The position numbers and the translations under genes are program-made. The notes beneath the pieces were generated by a model. The model was not told the origin of the DNA. It saw only the letters and a list, made by a program, of their open reading frames with translations, and did not search any database. Shown here in pieces: positions 11,749 to 22,156 of a DNA stretch of 64,000 nucleotides. Origin of the DNA: Dichotomocladium elegans (lineage: Eukaryota > Mucoromycota > Mucoromycetes > Mucorales > Lichtheimiaceae); assembly GCA_025716815.1 (NCBI GenBank), contig JAIXMN010000004.1, positions 1,922,001 through 1,986,000 of the forward strand, read 5' to 3'. How positions within the stretch are numbered: the stretch's first letter is position 1; each line of letters starts with the position of its first letter.

Positions 11749-13717
11749 ATGGGCTATTTAAAGAAGAATAACCCATATGCTTCGCAGACCTTGTTCTTTT
11801 TTATACTTGTTCTGAATATGTATCCCATCCATTGTATCCCAATTAAATCCGTTATTGCAGCCATTAGTGTTATCGCATCGATCGGACTCGTTGTAAAGGG
11901 AATAAAGAAGACCAAGATCGCCGGCGAAATCCCTATTGCCTACGGAAACCTGCCATATTTCGGTTTACATCTTGCAAATTTGTTCATAGCGCAAGCCAAT
12001 GCTAATCATGGATCTGTACAGGCCATATGCTTCAGTTCAAGACAGGTGAGATTCAAGCAATCACGATGGCAAAGTGGCACAGAGATCTTGGACCGATAAT
12101 CCGCGTCAACATGGGAGTCAAGCCCTGGGTGGTGGTCGCCGATCCCCATATGGCTCACGAGATACTGAGCATCAATGGAATCGCCACTTCTAATAGACCA
12201 TCGCACACCTATGCGAATCGCATTCAATCAAGTGATCACGGCATTGTATTCAACAATCCTTCAGCACGATGGAAGAAAGCCCGCGGCATTGGTAAGCCAC
12301 CTCTCTGCCTGTGTAGTCTCGATAATAACGCACAACGTGGTAATGCACAGCTTCTCAGATGCTTTCGCCAAAACACGTCTCGACGCTTGATGCTCTTTTG
12401 TTGTCAGAAGCAGACTTTGTGGTCGACAAGCTGATCCACAGCTCTACGGATATCATTCGTCATCTCCAGCTCTCGACCCTCAATGTGGCCATGTCCATCA
12501 CCTTCGGGAAGCGCGTGGCCTCCATTGACGACCCCTTCTTTGTCAGCATCATAGAGGTCATTGAGATGAGCATCAAGCACGCCGATCCTGCTGACGACAA
12601 GCGCGCATTTTTGCCTTACTATTACAGTCTTATTGATCTTGTGTCGCAAAAGGAAGCTAAACTCAATCAATTTTTGACCGAGGTGAGAGATCCGGTGTAT
12701 CATCAGCTCATCCAAGAGGCCCTCGAAAGCGACAAGGACTGCTACGCAAAGCGTTTGTATGAAAGCAAGGACGAGGATATCGACGATGAGACTGTTTTGA
12801 ATGCCTGCTGTAAAATACTCCGTAGGGATTCTCAATAACCGGACCCTCCATCATTCATCCGTTTCTCTTTTCTAGTTGACGCGATTGTCGCCGGCACAGA
12901 TACCACGGCAATCACTCTCGCATGGGCAATGATAATTCTATGTAACCATCCCGATGTCCAGAAGTCCCTCCAAACCGAAATCGACACTTTTATCCAGACC
13001 CATGACGGGCGACTTCCCACCTTTGCCGAAATGGACGAGTTGCCCCTTTTGGTCTCCGCTCAGAAGGAGTGTATGCGGATGCGACCCATCTCACCTTTGG
13101 GACTGCCGCGCCAGGCAATGGATGATGGTACAATATTCTGTTTTTGGTTACACTTGAGGACCCGCTCGTTGTGCACGGTTAACCATATGTCTACTTTCAG
13201 TGGCATGCTGCGGCTATGCCATACCGCGGGGTACTACCATTTGCAGCAACATTTACGCCATCCACCACGATCCAAAGCGTTATCCCGATCCCTATACTTT
13301 CAAGGCTGATCGATTTATTGATAAGCCAAGGGCCATGTCGACCTTGTCCAAAGCCAAAGTGGATGAAAGGGACCAGTTTGCATTTGGATGGGGAAGGTTA
13401 GTCTTTGAACTGATGGGTCGATTGAGCACACGTACTCAAATCATTGCTCTTCTAGACGGACATGTCCCGGCTCACATCTAGTACGTCTTGTGATTCGAAA
13501 GAATGCAAGAGGAGCTAATCAATGTTTATCGCAGGCCGAGGTAGAAATGTTTAATATCTGGGTTCGCTTGCTTGCAAGGGCAACTATCGAACCCAAGTTG
13601 GATGAAAACGGCCATGCGGTGTTTCCCGACATTGATGCTTATGTGGACGGTGGCGCGGTTATGATCCCTGCACAGACTGACATTCGTGTCGTCCAGCGCC
13701 AGAATGCGCATATTTGA
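11749..13717 (+). CDS. Cytochrome P450 monooxygenase
   Basis: Seven exons (11749-11962, 12022-12291, 12351-12809, 12876-13127, 13201-13396, 13456-13480, 13535-13717) give 532 residues with all phases closing. The N terminus carries a hydrophobic ER anchor (SVIAAISVIASIGLVVKGI). P450 marks in order: WKKARGI (helix C region), AGTDTT (I helix, 320-325), ECMR (ExxR, Glu379 and Arg382), ADRFID (PERF-like), and FGWGRRTCPGSH with heme-ligand Cys467. The heme loop sits on a 25-nt microexon. The substrate cannot be read from the sequence. Family members oxidise lipids, sterols or xenobiotics in the ER with a reductase partner. The start could also be the Met at 11818, which would shorten the N-terminal tail but keep the anchor. 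Confidence 0.9.
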
Positions 13718-13919
13718 CAAACGACGGTCTTCAGGATCATAATCTTCATTATTTTCCAAAATCAAAGTCGTATCCTGCCAGTTTTGAAGTCGAAGGATCA
13801 CAAAAATAAAATTGCATTTTGCCCTGAAGACGCTTGAACGTCACATGCATCCACGGAAAGATGTCGCTTCCATCTCTTACTGTTGACTCTTTCTCTTTTA
13901 TATACTTTTAAATTCTGAA

Positions 13920-15100
13920 ATGAACAACCTATCTTCCTACGAAAATGATCAAAATCACGTCGTTGATGAAGAAACGTACTCTATGCAATACATTTGTTCT
14001 CGCACTGAATATCTGCATAGCATATCTTGCAAAGATAACTCTGATTTTACTACCACACAGATTCCCAAGCGAAAGGATATAGGCATTCGGATGAAAGGAG
14101 CGGGGATCAAGCGCAGTTACACAGCTCACACTGACCAAGACAAGGTCAGATTTTTCAAACAAATGTTTGAGAAGGTCATGAATGCATTAACTGCTGCGAA
14201 AAAGCCAGGAATCCATGTTATTTCAGCCCAGCGAGGGGCATTACAGTACGAGAAGGACCTTGACAGCATCTTTAAGAAACATAACGCGAGGGGTCGTTCT
14301 CATATTCTTGATGAAGAGCATAAGAGCGTTACCTTAGAATACGGTGATGAAGATCCACCCATTGTCCTTGAGCAGCTGATGGAGCGACTGCTACAAAGAT
14401 TCGAGGGTCTCCAAAGTATCTAAAACAATGCCCCCATCGATTTATGAAAAACGAATGCAACTTGTCATTGAAAATGGCTCGGCTTCTTCCTGTAGACAGG
14501 AATAGCGCTGCGAAGGTCCAAATAGCACCTTTAATGGGCGCGCAGATGGGGCAGGACCGACGTCAACTTTAGAAAAAACTGCGTTTTTTCTTGATGAGTC
14601 TGGATTCCATATTAATATGAAACGCAGCATGGCACAATCCAAGAAAGGGACTCCTGTAGTGGTCACAATACCAAAGACAAGAGCGAAGATAACCACAATC
14701 ATAGGAGCAATGTCAGCATCAGGGATCACTAAATGTAGCTTGAGACTCCCGCACCCACCAACCAAGAAAAGAAAGTGGACAGGTCAATCTGAAGTTGCGA
14801 GCAGAGGAACTGTAACTGGACATTATCTCAGCTTCCTTAAGCCTACGATGGAGGAGATGGATAAGTATGAACATATGAAGGGCCATCGTTTGGTAGTGGA
14901 CAATGTACCTATCCACAAGGCTGAGGACATGCCTAACTACATTGAGCCCCGAGGAGATCGGTGTGCGTATCCTCCACGCTACTCGCCTGAACTCAATCCG
15001 ATTGAGCAGTTTTCAAGAGCAAAGTAAAACACAATAGATTACCATTGTTCCATTTTGCAATCATTTAATATTCCAGATCCTCTGTAGATAGCGGTATCAG
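13920..15100 (+). pseudogene. Decayed Tc1/mariner- or IS630-like DDE transposase
   Basis: Two open pieces, 13920-14423 and about 14580-15027, lie in different frames and together resemble a single DDE transposase. Piece 1 has a helix-turn-helix-like block (SAQRGALQYEKDLDSIFKKH). Piece 2 has the catalytic triad context: FLDESGFHINM (first Asp), VVDNVPIHK (second Asp) and PELNPIEQF (Glu). Between them the frame is broken by stops around 14424-14580. At the 3' end a small deletion moves the continuing segment (KSKVKHNRL) to another frame just before 15030. It is therefore non-functional. Near 15365-15405 a GCGAC-containing AT-rich motif occurs twice and may mark the right end of the element. Confidence 0.8.
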
Positions 15101-16278
15101 CCTAACTCAAGTGCTACGAGAGGAGAGGATATGGGCTTTGGGTGGGACCGTGGTTTGGCTGCATCCGCGCAGGTCTCCCACCATGGCTTCGTCGAGGTGC
15201 TTTTGTTGGCCTGCTTCTGCCTCTGGTGTTGTTGTTGATCCGTTGTCATCCCTCCTCGTTCCTTCCTCCAACCCTTCCGCCATTGTTACTGCAATGGTAC
15301 ACCTAAGTACCTTCGTGATAAGTTGAAGGGTAGGAAGGGGCTGATATTTTCTGTTGACTAACCGGTGTTTTTTATGCGACATTTTATTTTACTTTATATG
15401 CGTCGTAATTCTCCTGCCTTGTGAAATTTATTTTTGAAAATCAAGTGGTTGCCTACTTCGATAAAACCAAGCTAGGCACATGACATATCGCGGACTGCGT
15501 GCCGTGAATATACAGCCTGTTTTCCGCAGTCTCAATATCATCTCGCCAGTCTTGAGGGACGGCACGGCAGTAGTGGTCATAGTGTGAATGCAAATATCTC
15601 CACTATCTTTTTTTTTTCTTGGCTCGGATGGATCGATCTTCCTCTTGCTCCTTGCGGAGTGAAGGACGAAGGGGTTGACTAAAAATACGTTTAATAATGT
15701 GCGGGCCCGAGCACTCCAGGCTTTGCTGCTCCGCTTCTCCGCCTGAAACAACGGGTTCCGCGAATAAAGCCGTCGGGAGGCAGACGACATGTGATGATCC
15801 TCTGTGAAAAAGTAAAGGACTTGAACGGAAGCAGTATTCTCATTCTATTTCTAGCTCTCTTTATATGAGTTTTAAAGTTTCCGCATTCAAAAGGGAGACG
15901 GATGGAGAGATATGCACCGACTTTTGGTTGTTTGCCCAATAAACTCTGCTGGCTTAGAGTTTCTGACCCTACTCATGTCGTGTGTCACACCTATATCGAA
16001 AGCATAGTATTCCTTTGTCATTAAATGGCATTGTGGAGACAGGTAAAATAAGATGAGCACGTATCAAAGCGATGCACACATCCAAAGAAAGCAACAAATT
16101 AAGGATAACCTTGCAAAGGCACGGAATGCACAACCGGTCACTCCCAAACCTTTCAGGGTCAGCCACCCAACGATCTACTATACCCGCACAAAAAAAAAAA
16201 AAATAATGACAGAACACTTCGCTCTTATTTATTTCTGTTCTTCAGCCTCTTTCCATTTTTCCTCTTTTCTTCCCCATC
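15101..16278. other. Gap between transposon relic and LCB2
   Basis: The left part probably still belongs to the transposon flank. Minus-strand ORFs at 15107-15382, 15428-15790 and 15691-15939 show no recognisable domain. T/A runs occur at 15607-15617 and 16189-16203. I see no supported gene. Confidence 0.4.
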
Positions 16279-18580
16279 TTGAAAATGTCGACAGCTGTGC
16301 TGCAGGTACCCGGAATTGAGATCCTGCCACCATCGGAAAAAGAGGGGCGCATCTCCACAGCCGGTACCGGGGTCCGCAATCGCACCTTTTCGCTGTCATC
16401 GCTTGTCGGCAAAACAAAGACGAGACGTGCATACTCTGTGTCGTCGGCCTTTCCTCCCAAGATGACTCATCCATCGCTAATTCCTCCTAGTGTCAAAGAG
16501 TGTTTGCCCCCTCCTCTCGAGGTCATCAATGACGATGTCTGGTTCCAGTCCCAACATGTCACCCTTGCCCAGCGTCGCAACTCGGTGGCCGCGACTCAGA
16601 GGAAATATGAGGATTTTGAGCAAAAGATGGAAGCCGCTCCTCTTTACGTCCTGGTTTCAACGTATCTCAACTATTTTGTTCTCATTCTTCTTGGCCACAT
16701 GCGAGATATCCTTGGCAAGATATTCAAGCGAAATGAGTATGCTCACTTGCGTAACAACCAAGTAAGCCAAAAAAGATAGCTTCGTCCTGCAGCCAGAGAA
16801 AGAAGTGGGAAAGGAATAACGCTCCTTTTTTTGCGACTGTCTTTCGTTAGGGATATGCGCCGCTCGTTTCTGATTTTGACTCATTCTATACGCGACGGCT
16901 CTATTTGCGCATTCGGTAAATTAGTTTTTCCAAGTGCGGTGGTAATGTACGCGGTGCTCACCTGACCACAATTGATTTTAGCGACTGTTGGAATCGTCCC
17001 ATCACTGGCGTCCCCACCCGAAAAACTCAAGTTTTGGAGCGTGAGACGAATGATTTTAACAAGACATTCAAGTAAGATATTGTGGGTCTGTAGACTAGTC
17101 ATAGATCGACTCAATTGTTTCCCCCTTCAGATTGACTGGCAAGAAAATGGAAGCTCTCAACTTTGCCTCATACAACTACCTAGGCTTCGCTCAGGCGGAA
17201 GGCCCGTGCGCTGATGCTGTTGAAGAAACAGTGCGCCGTTATGGAATTACGAGTGCTAGCGCGCGCGCCGAATCAGGGAGTCTCGATCTCCACCGCCAAC
17301 TTGAAGCCAAGGTGGCCCGTTTCGTTGGCAAACAGGATGCCATGGTTGTTTCCATGGGCTTTGCAACCAACTCGACCACGATCCCTGCTCTTGTCTCTAA
17401 GGGTTGTTTGATCATCAGTGACGAACTTAATCACAGCTCGATCATTTTTGGTGCCCGTTTGTCCGGCGCATCCATTCGCGTCTTCAAACACAATAACATG
17501 GGCGATTTACGCAACCTACTTCGTGAGGTGATCTCGCAAGGACAACCTCGCACACACCGTCCCTGGAAAAAGATCCTTGTCATAGTTGAGGGTCTCTACT
17601 CGATGGAAGGATCGATTGTAAATCTCCCCGAGCTTATCGTACTCAAGCGCGAGTTTAAGGCAAGCTAAATTGCATATTGAGCGGGGATCCAAAATTTTCT
17701 CATACGATTCTTTTGTTAGTTCTATCTCTATGTTGATGAAGCGCATTCGATTGGTGCTTTGGGCGAACATGGTGGTGGCGTCTGTGATTTCTTCGGTATG
17801 TTTCATCGTTCATTGATTAAGAGACAATATTAATTGATCTTGCATGTATGCTACAGGTGTAAACCCGAAACATGTGGATCTTCTTATGGGCACATTTACA
17901 AAATCGTTTGGTGCCGCTGGTGGTTATATTGCCGGAGACAAGGTGAATTGAAAACAATCGTTGTAAAGCATAATGAATTTCTCTAACTACTTTTCTCCAG
18001 GCTGTCATTGACCACTTGCGCCTCACTAACCACTCTTATCTCTATGCCGAATCGATGACGCCATTGGTGGCACAGCAGGTCTCGACGAGTTTGAGCATTA
18101 TTCGGTACTGTGCCTATTCTTTTATAATAGCGCTGCAGGTATTCATGCTGACCAACTGAACATTTGTAGAGGTGAAGACGGAACTGACGACGGTGCTAAG
18201 CGTATCCGACAATTGGCTGACAATGCGCATTACTTTGCATCACGCCTTCGCGAAATGGGTTTCATTGTGTATGGTGACGAAGGAAGCCCTGTGGTACCGC
18301 TTCTTCTCTTCAATCCTGCCAAGATCTCTGCGTTTTCGCGCGAGATGCTCAAGCGCGGAATTGCTATTTGTGTGGTCGGCTACCCTGCAACTCCTATTAT
18401 TAGTTCACGAGCCCGGTTCTGCGTCTCGGCTGCTCATACTAGAGAGGATCTAGGTATGTTATCCAAACGCTCGAAGCGGACTCAGAGAGAAAGAGCTAAT
18501 GTGTATAATAATCTGTAGATGAGACGCTCAAGAAGATCAGCGAAGTTGGCGATCTTCTTATGATCAAGTTCAAGGCTTAG
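16279..18580 (+). CDS. LCB2: Serine palmitoyltransferase subunit 2
   Basis: Nine exons (16279-16761, 16851-16915, 16982-17071, 17131-17659, 17720-17795, 17857-17942, 18001-18104, 18170-18453, 18519-18580) give 592 residues (590 if the Met at 16285 is used). The enzyme condenses L-serine with palmitoyl-CoA to 3-ketosphinganine, the first step of sphingolipid synthesis, at the ER. A TM segment near residue 130 ([20 protein letters not shown]) matches LCB2. The alpha-oxoamine synthase fold follows, with [37 protein letters not shown] and the PLP lysine in [13 protein letters not shown] (K430). That lysine separates LCB2 from the non-catalytic LCB1. Intron 4 begins with GC (AAG/GCAAGC at 17660). 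The length is normal for the family. Confidence 0.97.
17660..17719 (+). other. GC-AG intron in LCB2
   Basis: This 60-nt intron uses donor GCAAGC after AAG and acceptor TTTTGTTAG. It joins EFK to FYLYVDEAH, the conserved aspartate-containing strand of the PLP fold. No GT nearby keeps the frame. Confidence 0.78.
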
Positions 18581-19481
18581 TAGACCAGAAGCTTTATTTA
18601 ATACCTTCCCTTCGCATGCTGATGCATACGCACTCGCGCGCGCACACATACAAAACTTCATCTTCCCTTATACTTCTTTTGGCTCTCGCTTCTTTTTATT
18701 CTTCAAGTTCTGTTAATGTATATACTATCTAGTTCCAATTTTCTTCTTCCTAAATTTGTAATAGTCCACATAGCTATCGTCGCCGCAAATAATTGATTAA
18801 ACTTTTTTTTTGCTGTTGACTCGTACATTTTTGCGATAGCATGCAGTTACTACTGATCAAGATACAGTAAATAGTCGAACTATATTGGCCATTTGTACGA
18901 TTTCTCATCGTCTTAGTTATCGAAGCCTAGAGAGCATACTTTAGTGTAAAGAATAGGAGAATATTCATTGGATAAACGCATCCATCCACTCACTACGGTC
19001 CACACGATGGAAAGAGGCGAATGTACATATATATATATATATATATTGTATCTATGGTTACTTTTGATTAATGCGAACATAATAATACATAATCTGAAGA
19101 GGCCGTAAAACAAAACGCTGCTTGATCTTTTGTTTATTTCATTTGCCAATGATTATAGCTTGAGCAAATACCTCGGGTCATTCCAAGGAGCAACGACCCC
19201 GCCGCCGCCCCTTGTTGCAGCAATGCAGATCAGCGGAGTGAATCCGTCCTATTTTTTTTTTCGCGCGAGCAATAGTCAACGATCCAATCGTGACACAAAA
19301 CCTTGTTTCCTCTCGCGCGATCCCTGGTAAAGTGCGTGAGCGCCAGTCAGCGGGCAAACCTTCTGCCTCACTTCTCCACCGAAAAGCTATCGACACATTT
19401 TATCTACTGGCGTATAAATAAACGCACCCACACCTCCTCCCGCACCTCCCTTGCACCTCTCCCCGCTCCTTTCGCATCGTT
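18581..19481. other. Intergenic, AT-rich, with a (TA)n tract
   Basis: The 900 bases between LCB2 and the RCHY1-like gene contain a perfect TA dinucleotide repeat near 19025-19046 and T runs at 18803-18813 and 19252-19261. No coding pattern was found. Confidence 0.45.
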
Positions 19482-20793
19482 ATGATTTCCTCTTCTTCCG
19501 ACACGGCCTGCTGTACGATTGTTACAGGTAGCATCGATACCCGGTTGGCCGACCTTTCGCCCTTACCTTGCTCGGCTCATTCCAAGGCATTCCATGAGGA
19601 GGCTAGATTACGAAAGGCAATACGCGACATTTGTGGGAACGGCTCCTTAGACGCGGCAGCCAAAGCAAAGAAAATCCAGGTAACTTGATCCATCCGACCG
19701 CCGTTCACGTTTGATATAAAAAAAAAAAAGTAAATAATAAATAAAACCATATCTCTGCATTTGCTTGTGGGATTAACCAGAATATCATGTGCCGACCTAC
19801 GTCCAAACCATTGAAGCCCAACAATCCAGATGTTGAATACGCAAAATCTTTTTATGTATGTTGGAAACGTCGCACTCAGTTATAGTCCTGTTATCGATGA
19901 ACTCATCGTCTTCCTCCATCTCTCTATCTCTCTCTCTCTCTCAAAAAAAAAAAAAAGGATCCTGACAAGGGCATTCTTGGGTGTCAGCACTACTGCAGAA
20001 AGTCGAAGATCCAAGCCGCTTGCTGCGGAAAGATCTACCCGTGTCGGTTTTGTCACGACCAGGACAATAACCATGTCATTGATCGGTATGGTAATTTTGG
20101 CTTCTTCTTCGTATATCTGATGCGTGATCCGGGATCTTTTTTAACACCCTCACTCCAATCCGCATCAGACATGCCACGAAGAATATGGTCTGTATGTTGT
20201 GTCGGACGCTTCAACCAGCAGCCCAGCATTGTGGCCAGTGCAAGGCCGAGATGGCACGCTATTATTGCAGCAAGTGCAAATTCTGGGACGATCTGCCCGG
20301 CGCTCAGCACTATCATTGCGACGCTTGCAAGATTTGTCGCAGAGGCCTTGAGGTCGACTATTTCCACTGCGACAGGTGCAATGTTTGCCTGACGATGACG
20401 ATGCGCAACAACCACCGGTGCATCGAACGCAGTCTGGAGAGCGACTGTCCGATCTGTGGCGAGTACATGTTCACGAGCACCACGCCCGCAACGTTCCTGC
20501 GCTGCGGTCATGCCATGCACACCACCTGCTTTGCCGATTACAGTCGGATGGCGTACCAGTGCCCGATATGCCTCAAGAGCATGGCAGACATGTCCGCCTA
20601 CTTTGACCATCTCGATCGCACCCTGGCCCTGCAGCCCATGCCGGCCGAGTACAGCTCAACCTCATCCTTGATATTTTGCAACGACTGCGAAAAACGATCT
20701 GAACAGCAATATCATTTTTTCTTTCGCAAGTGCTGCCATTGCAGCAGTTTCAATACGATCCTATTGTCCACCTTTGTAAAAACATCTCCTTGA
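19482..20793 (+). CDS. RCHY1/Pirh2-type RING E3 ubiquitin ligase (CHY, CTCHY, RING zinc fingers)
   Basis: Exons 19482-19679, 19781-19855, 19958-20085 and 20169-20793 give 341 residues. The CHY-type zinc finger starts at LGCQHYCRKSKIQAACC and includes YPCRFCHDQDNNHVIDRHA. The CTCHY finger follows (YYCSKCKFWDD, YHCDACKICRRG, FHCDRCNVCL). A C3H2C3 RING comes next (CPICGEYMF, LRCGHAMHTTCF, CPICLKSM). A C-terminal zinc ribbon (FCNDCEKRS, CCHCSSFNT) completes the family architecture. RCHY1 proteins ubiquitinate cytosolic or nuclear substrates; in fungi and plants they link to stress and iron responses. The third exon's acceptor lies after a long (TC)n and A run (19919-19957), an unusual polypyrimidine arrangement. 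The N-terminal 66 residues are family-variable. Confidence 0.93.
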
Positions 20794-20824
20794 ATCCTAC
20801 TTTGTAAAAGAAAACTATATTTCT

Positions 20825-21602
20825 TCAATCTTGCTTTTCAGATAGTTCAACTTGTATAAAGCGCCGGACCCAGGGTAGTAAGATAAATTGGCCTAATAAA
20901 AGTACAACCGCAATGCTCGCAGCGATCTTGTACACCTGATGGAACAGAAATCCGAGATAGAGATTCTCCAGCACTGTGCAAAAAAAAAAAAGACATGACA
21001 TGGATAAATACATTGTCAACTTCAGGTTGTTATCCTTCTCTCTTCACCAATATCATAAATAACCGGCGCCAGGGCCATTGCCGGATCGCTGGATACACCG
21101 GTATGGACTGCTTCCACCCTCAATAAACATCGATCTTCAAGTTTTAAATAAAAATCTGTCGGAGACTATTTTATATATGTTGTAAAACGCATCTTTCAAA
21201 CCTCCACGCTTCCTTTTCTTTTCTTTAACCGAATGAGGGTGGGGGCCGGGGGGGGTGTTGGAGAAGGGGAAAGAATGCTAGGAAGGCGATTTTTCTCGCG
21301 CGCCGCCCCACCCCCAAACCGGTCCTCCCTGATTTTTTTCTGGGGGCACTTACAGTAGCAGGGTAAGAAATGCGGATCTCATAGCGCTTGTTAGGCAGCA
21401 GGTTATCAAGCCGATACAAGTGCTGTGACCCAGGCACGATCGCAACGCGCCTTTGTGTGCTGTGAGGCGGCATCAGAACACCCGTCGCTTCGAAATCATT
21501 CGGTTGACACACTTCCTCGGGTGCCGTGAACATCAGTTTTTCTGTGTTTGCCATTGTCAACAAGGGCAATAGTCCGAGCAATATTAGCCATCGCGAATGC
21601 AT
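20825..21602 (-). CDS. Small single-pass ER/secretory membrane protein, family not recognised
   Basis: Exons 21602-21354, 21165-21048 and 20973-20825 close in phase to 171 residues. A signal peptide (MHSRWLILLGLLPLLTMA) precedes a ~110-residue lumenal domain with strand-like segments (LYRLDNLLPNKRYEIRISYP, SPTDFYLKLED, LRVEAVHTG). A C-terminal TM helix (IAASIAVVLLLGQFILLPWV) and a short charged cytosolic tail complete it, so topology is type I. The clean phase closure over three exons, and the lumenal beta-rich pattern, make a real gene likely. I do not recognise the family. The start at 21602 was preferred over an upstream Met at 21707, which would add a Phe-rich run read from a T/A tract in the 5' UTR. 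It is convergent with the RCHY1-like gene, 31 bases apart. Confidence 0.72.
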
Positions 21603-21766
21603 TCCGGCGAGTGTTGGAAAAAAAAAATTGAAAAATATATAGAAAAAAAAAAAAAACAGAAGAGAAAGAGAGAATCCTTTGCCCCCCCTTTTTTCTTGTC
21701 CCAGCAAACCTAATTTCTTTTTTCTTTTTATATACAGAGGAATAGACGTGTCTACAGGTTGATGAA

Positions 21767-22012
21767 TTATTTCATCTTCTTGGTCTCATTAAAAAGGACG
21801 TGCTGCTTGACTGTTGGAGAAAAAAATACAGGGCAATGGGCGTCAATGAAATCGTCTGTTCATGTCAAGCATAGCTACATACCGACGGGATCATATTTCA
21901 TCATTGACAGCTTAGGACTAATTCTTGGACGGCTTTTGACATAATTGTAGCCGGTACCAGCAGTGGACATGAGCTTGACGAGAATGACTCTTGCTTTTGC
22001 TTTCTTTGCCAT
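21767..22012 (-). CDS. Mitochondrial large-subunit ribosomal protein bL33m
   Basis: Two exons (22012-21883 and 21810-21767, minus strand) encode only 57 residues: [20 protein letters not shown] at the start and [14 protein letters not shown] at the end, joined within DPV/VKQHVLF. This matches bacterial L33 and yeast Mrpl39 throughout (K-x-x-V-I-L-x-KL-x-S-T-A-x-x-G; KYDPVVKxHVLFxE). The donor is GTATGT and the acceptor CCAACAG, with phase 1 on both sides. Role: structural component of the mitoribosomal large subunit near the E site. No separate presequence is visible, as in other bL33m proteins. The stop lies 165 bases past the start of the neighbouring small ER-protein gene on the same strand. 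Confidence 0.93.
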
Positions 22013-22156
22013 GGTCAGAAAAATAAGTCAAAGGGAAAAAGAAAAAACAAAAAATCAAAATCAGCGTCGGATGACCAAATGCGGCCAACCAAAAATGGCA
22101 AAGCAACAAACGCAAGAATAATGACAGGGACTCGTCTGATCTTCATTTTCCGTAAA

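Noticed and set aside
12351..12358. Acceptor at 12358 for P450 exon 3
   Set aside because: It leads to a stop after ten codons; the acceptor at 12350 keeps the P450 frame.
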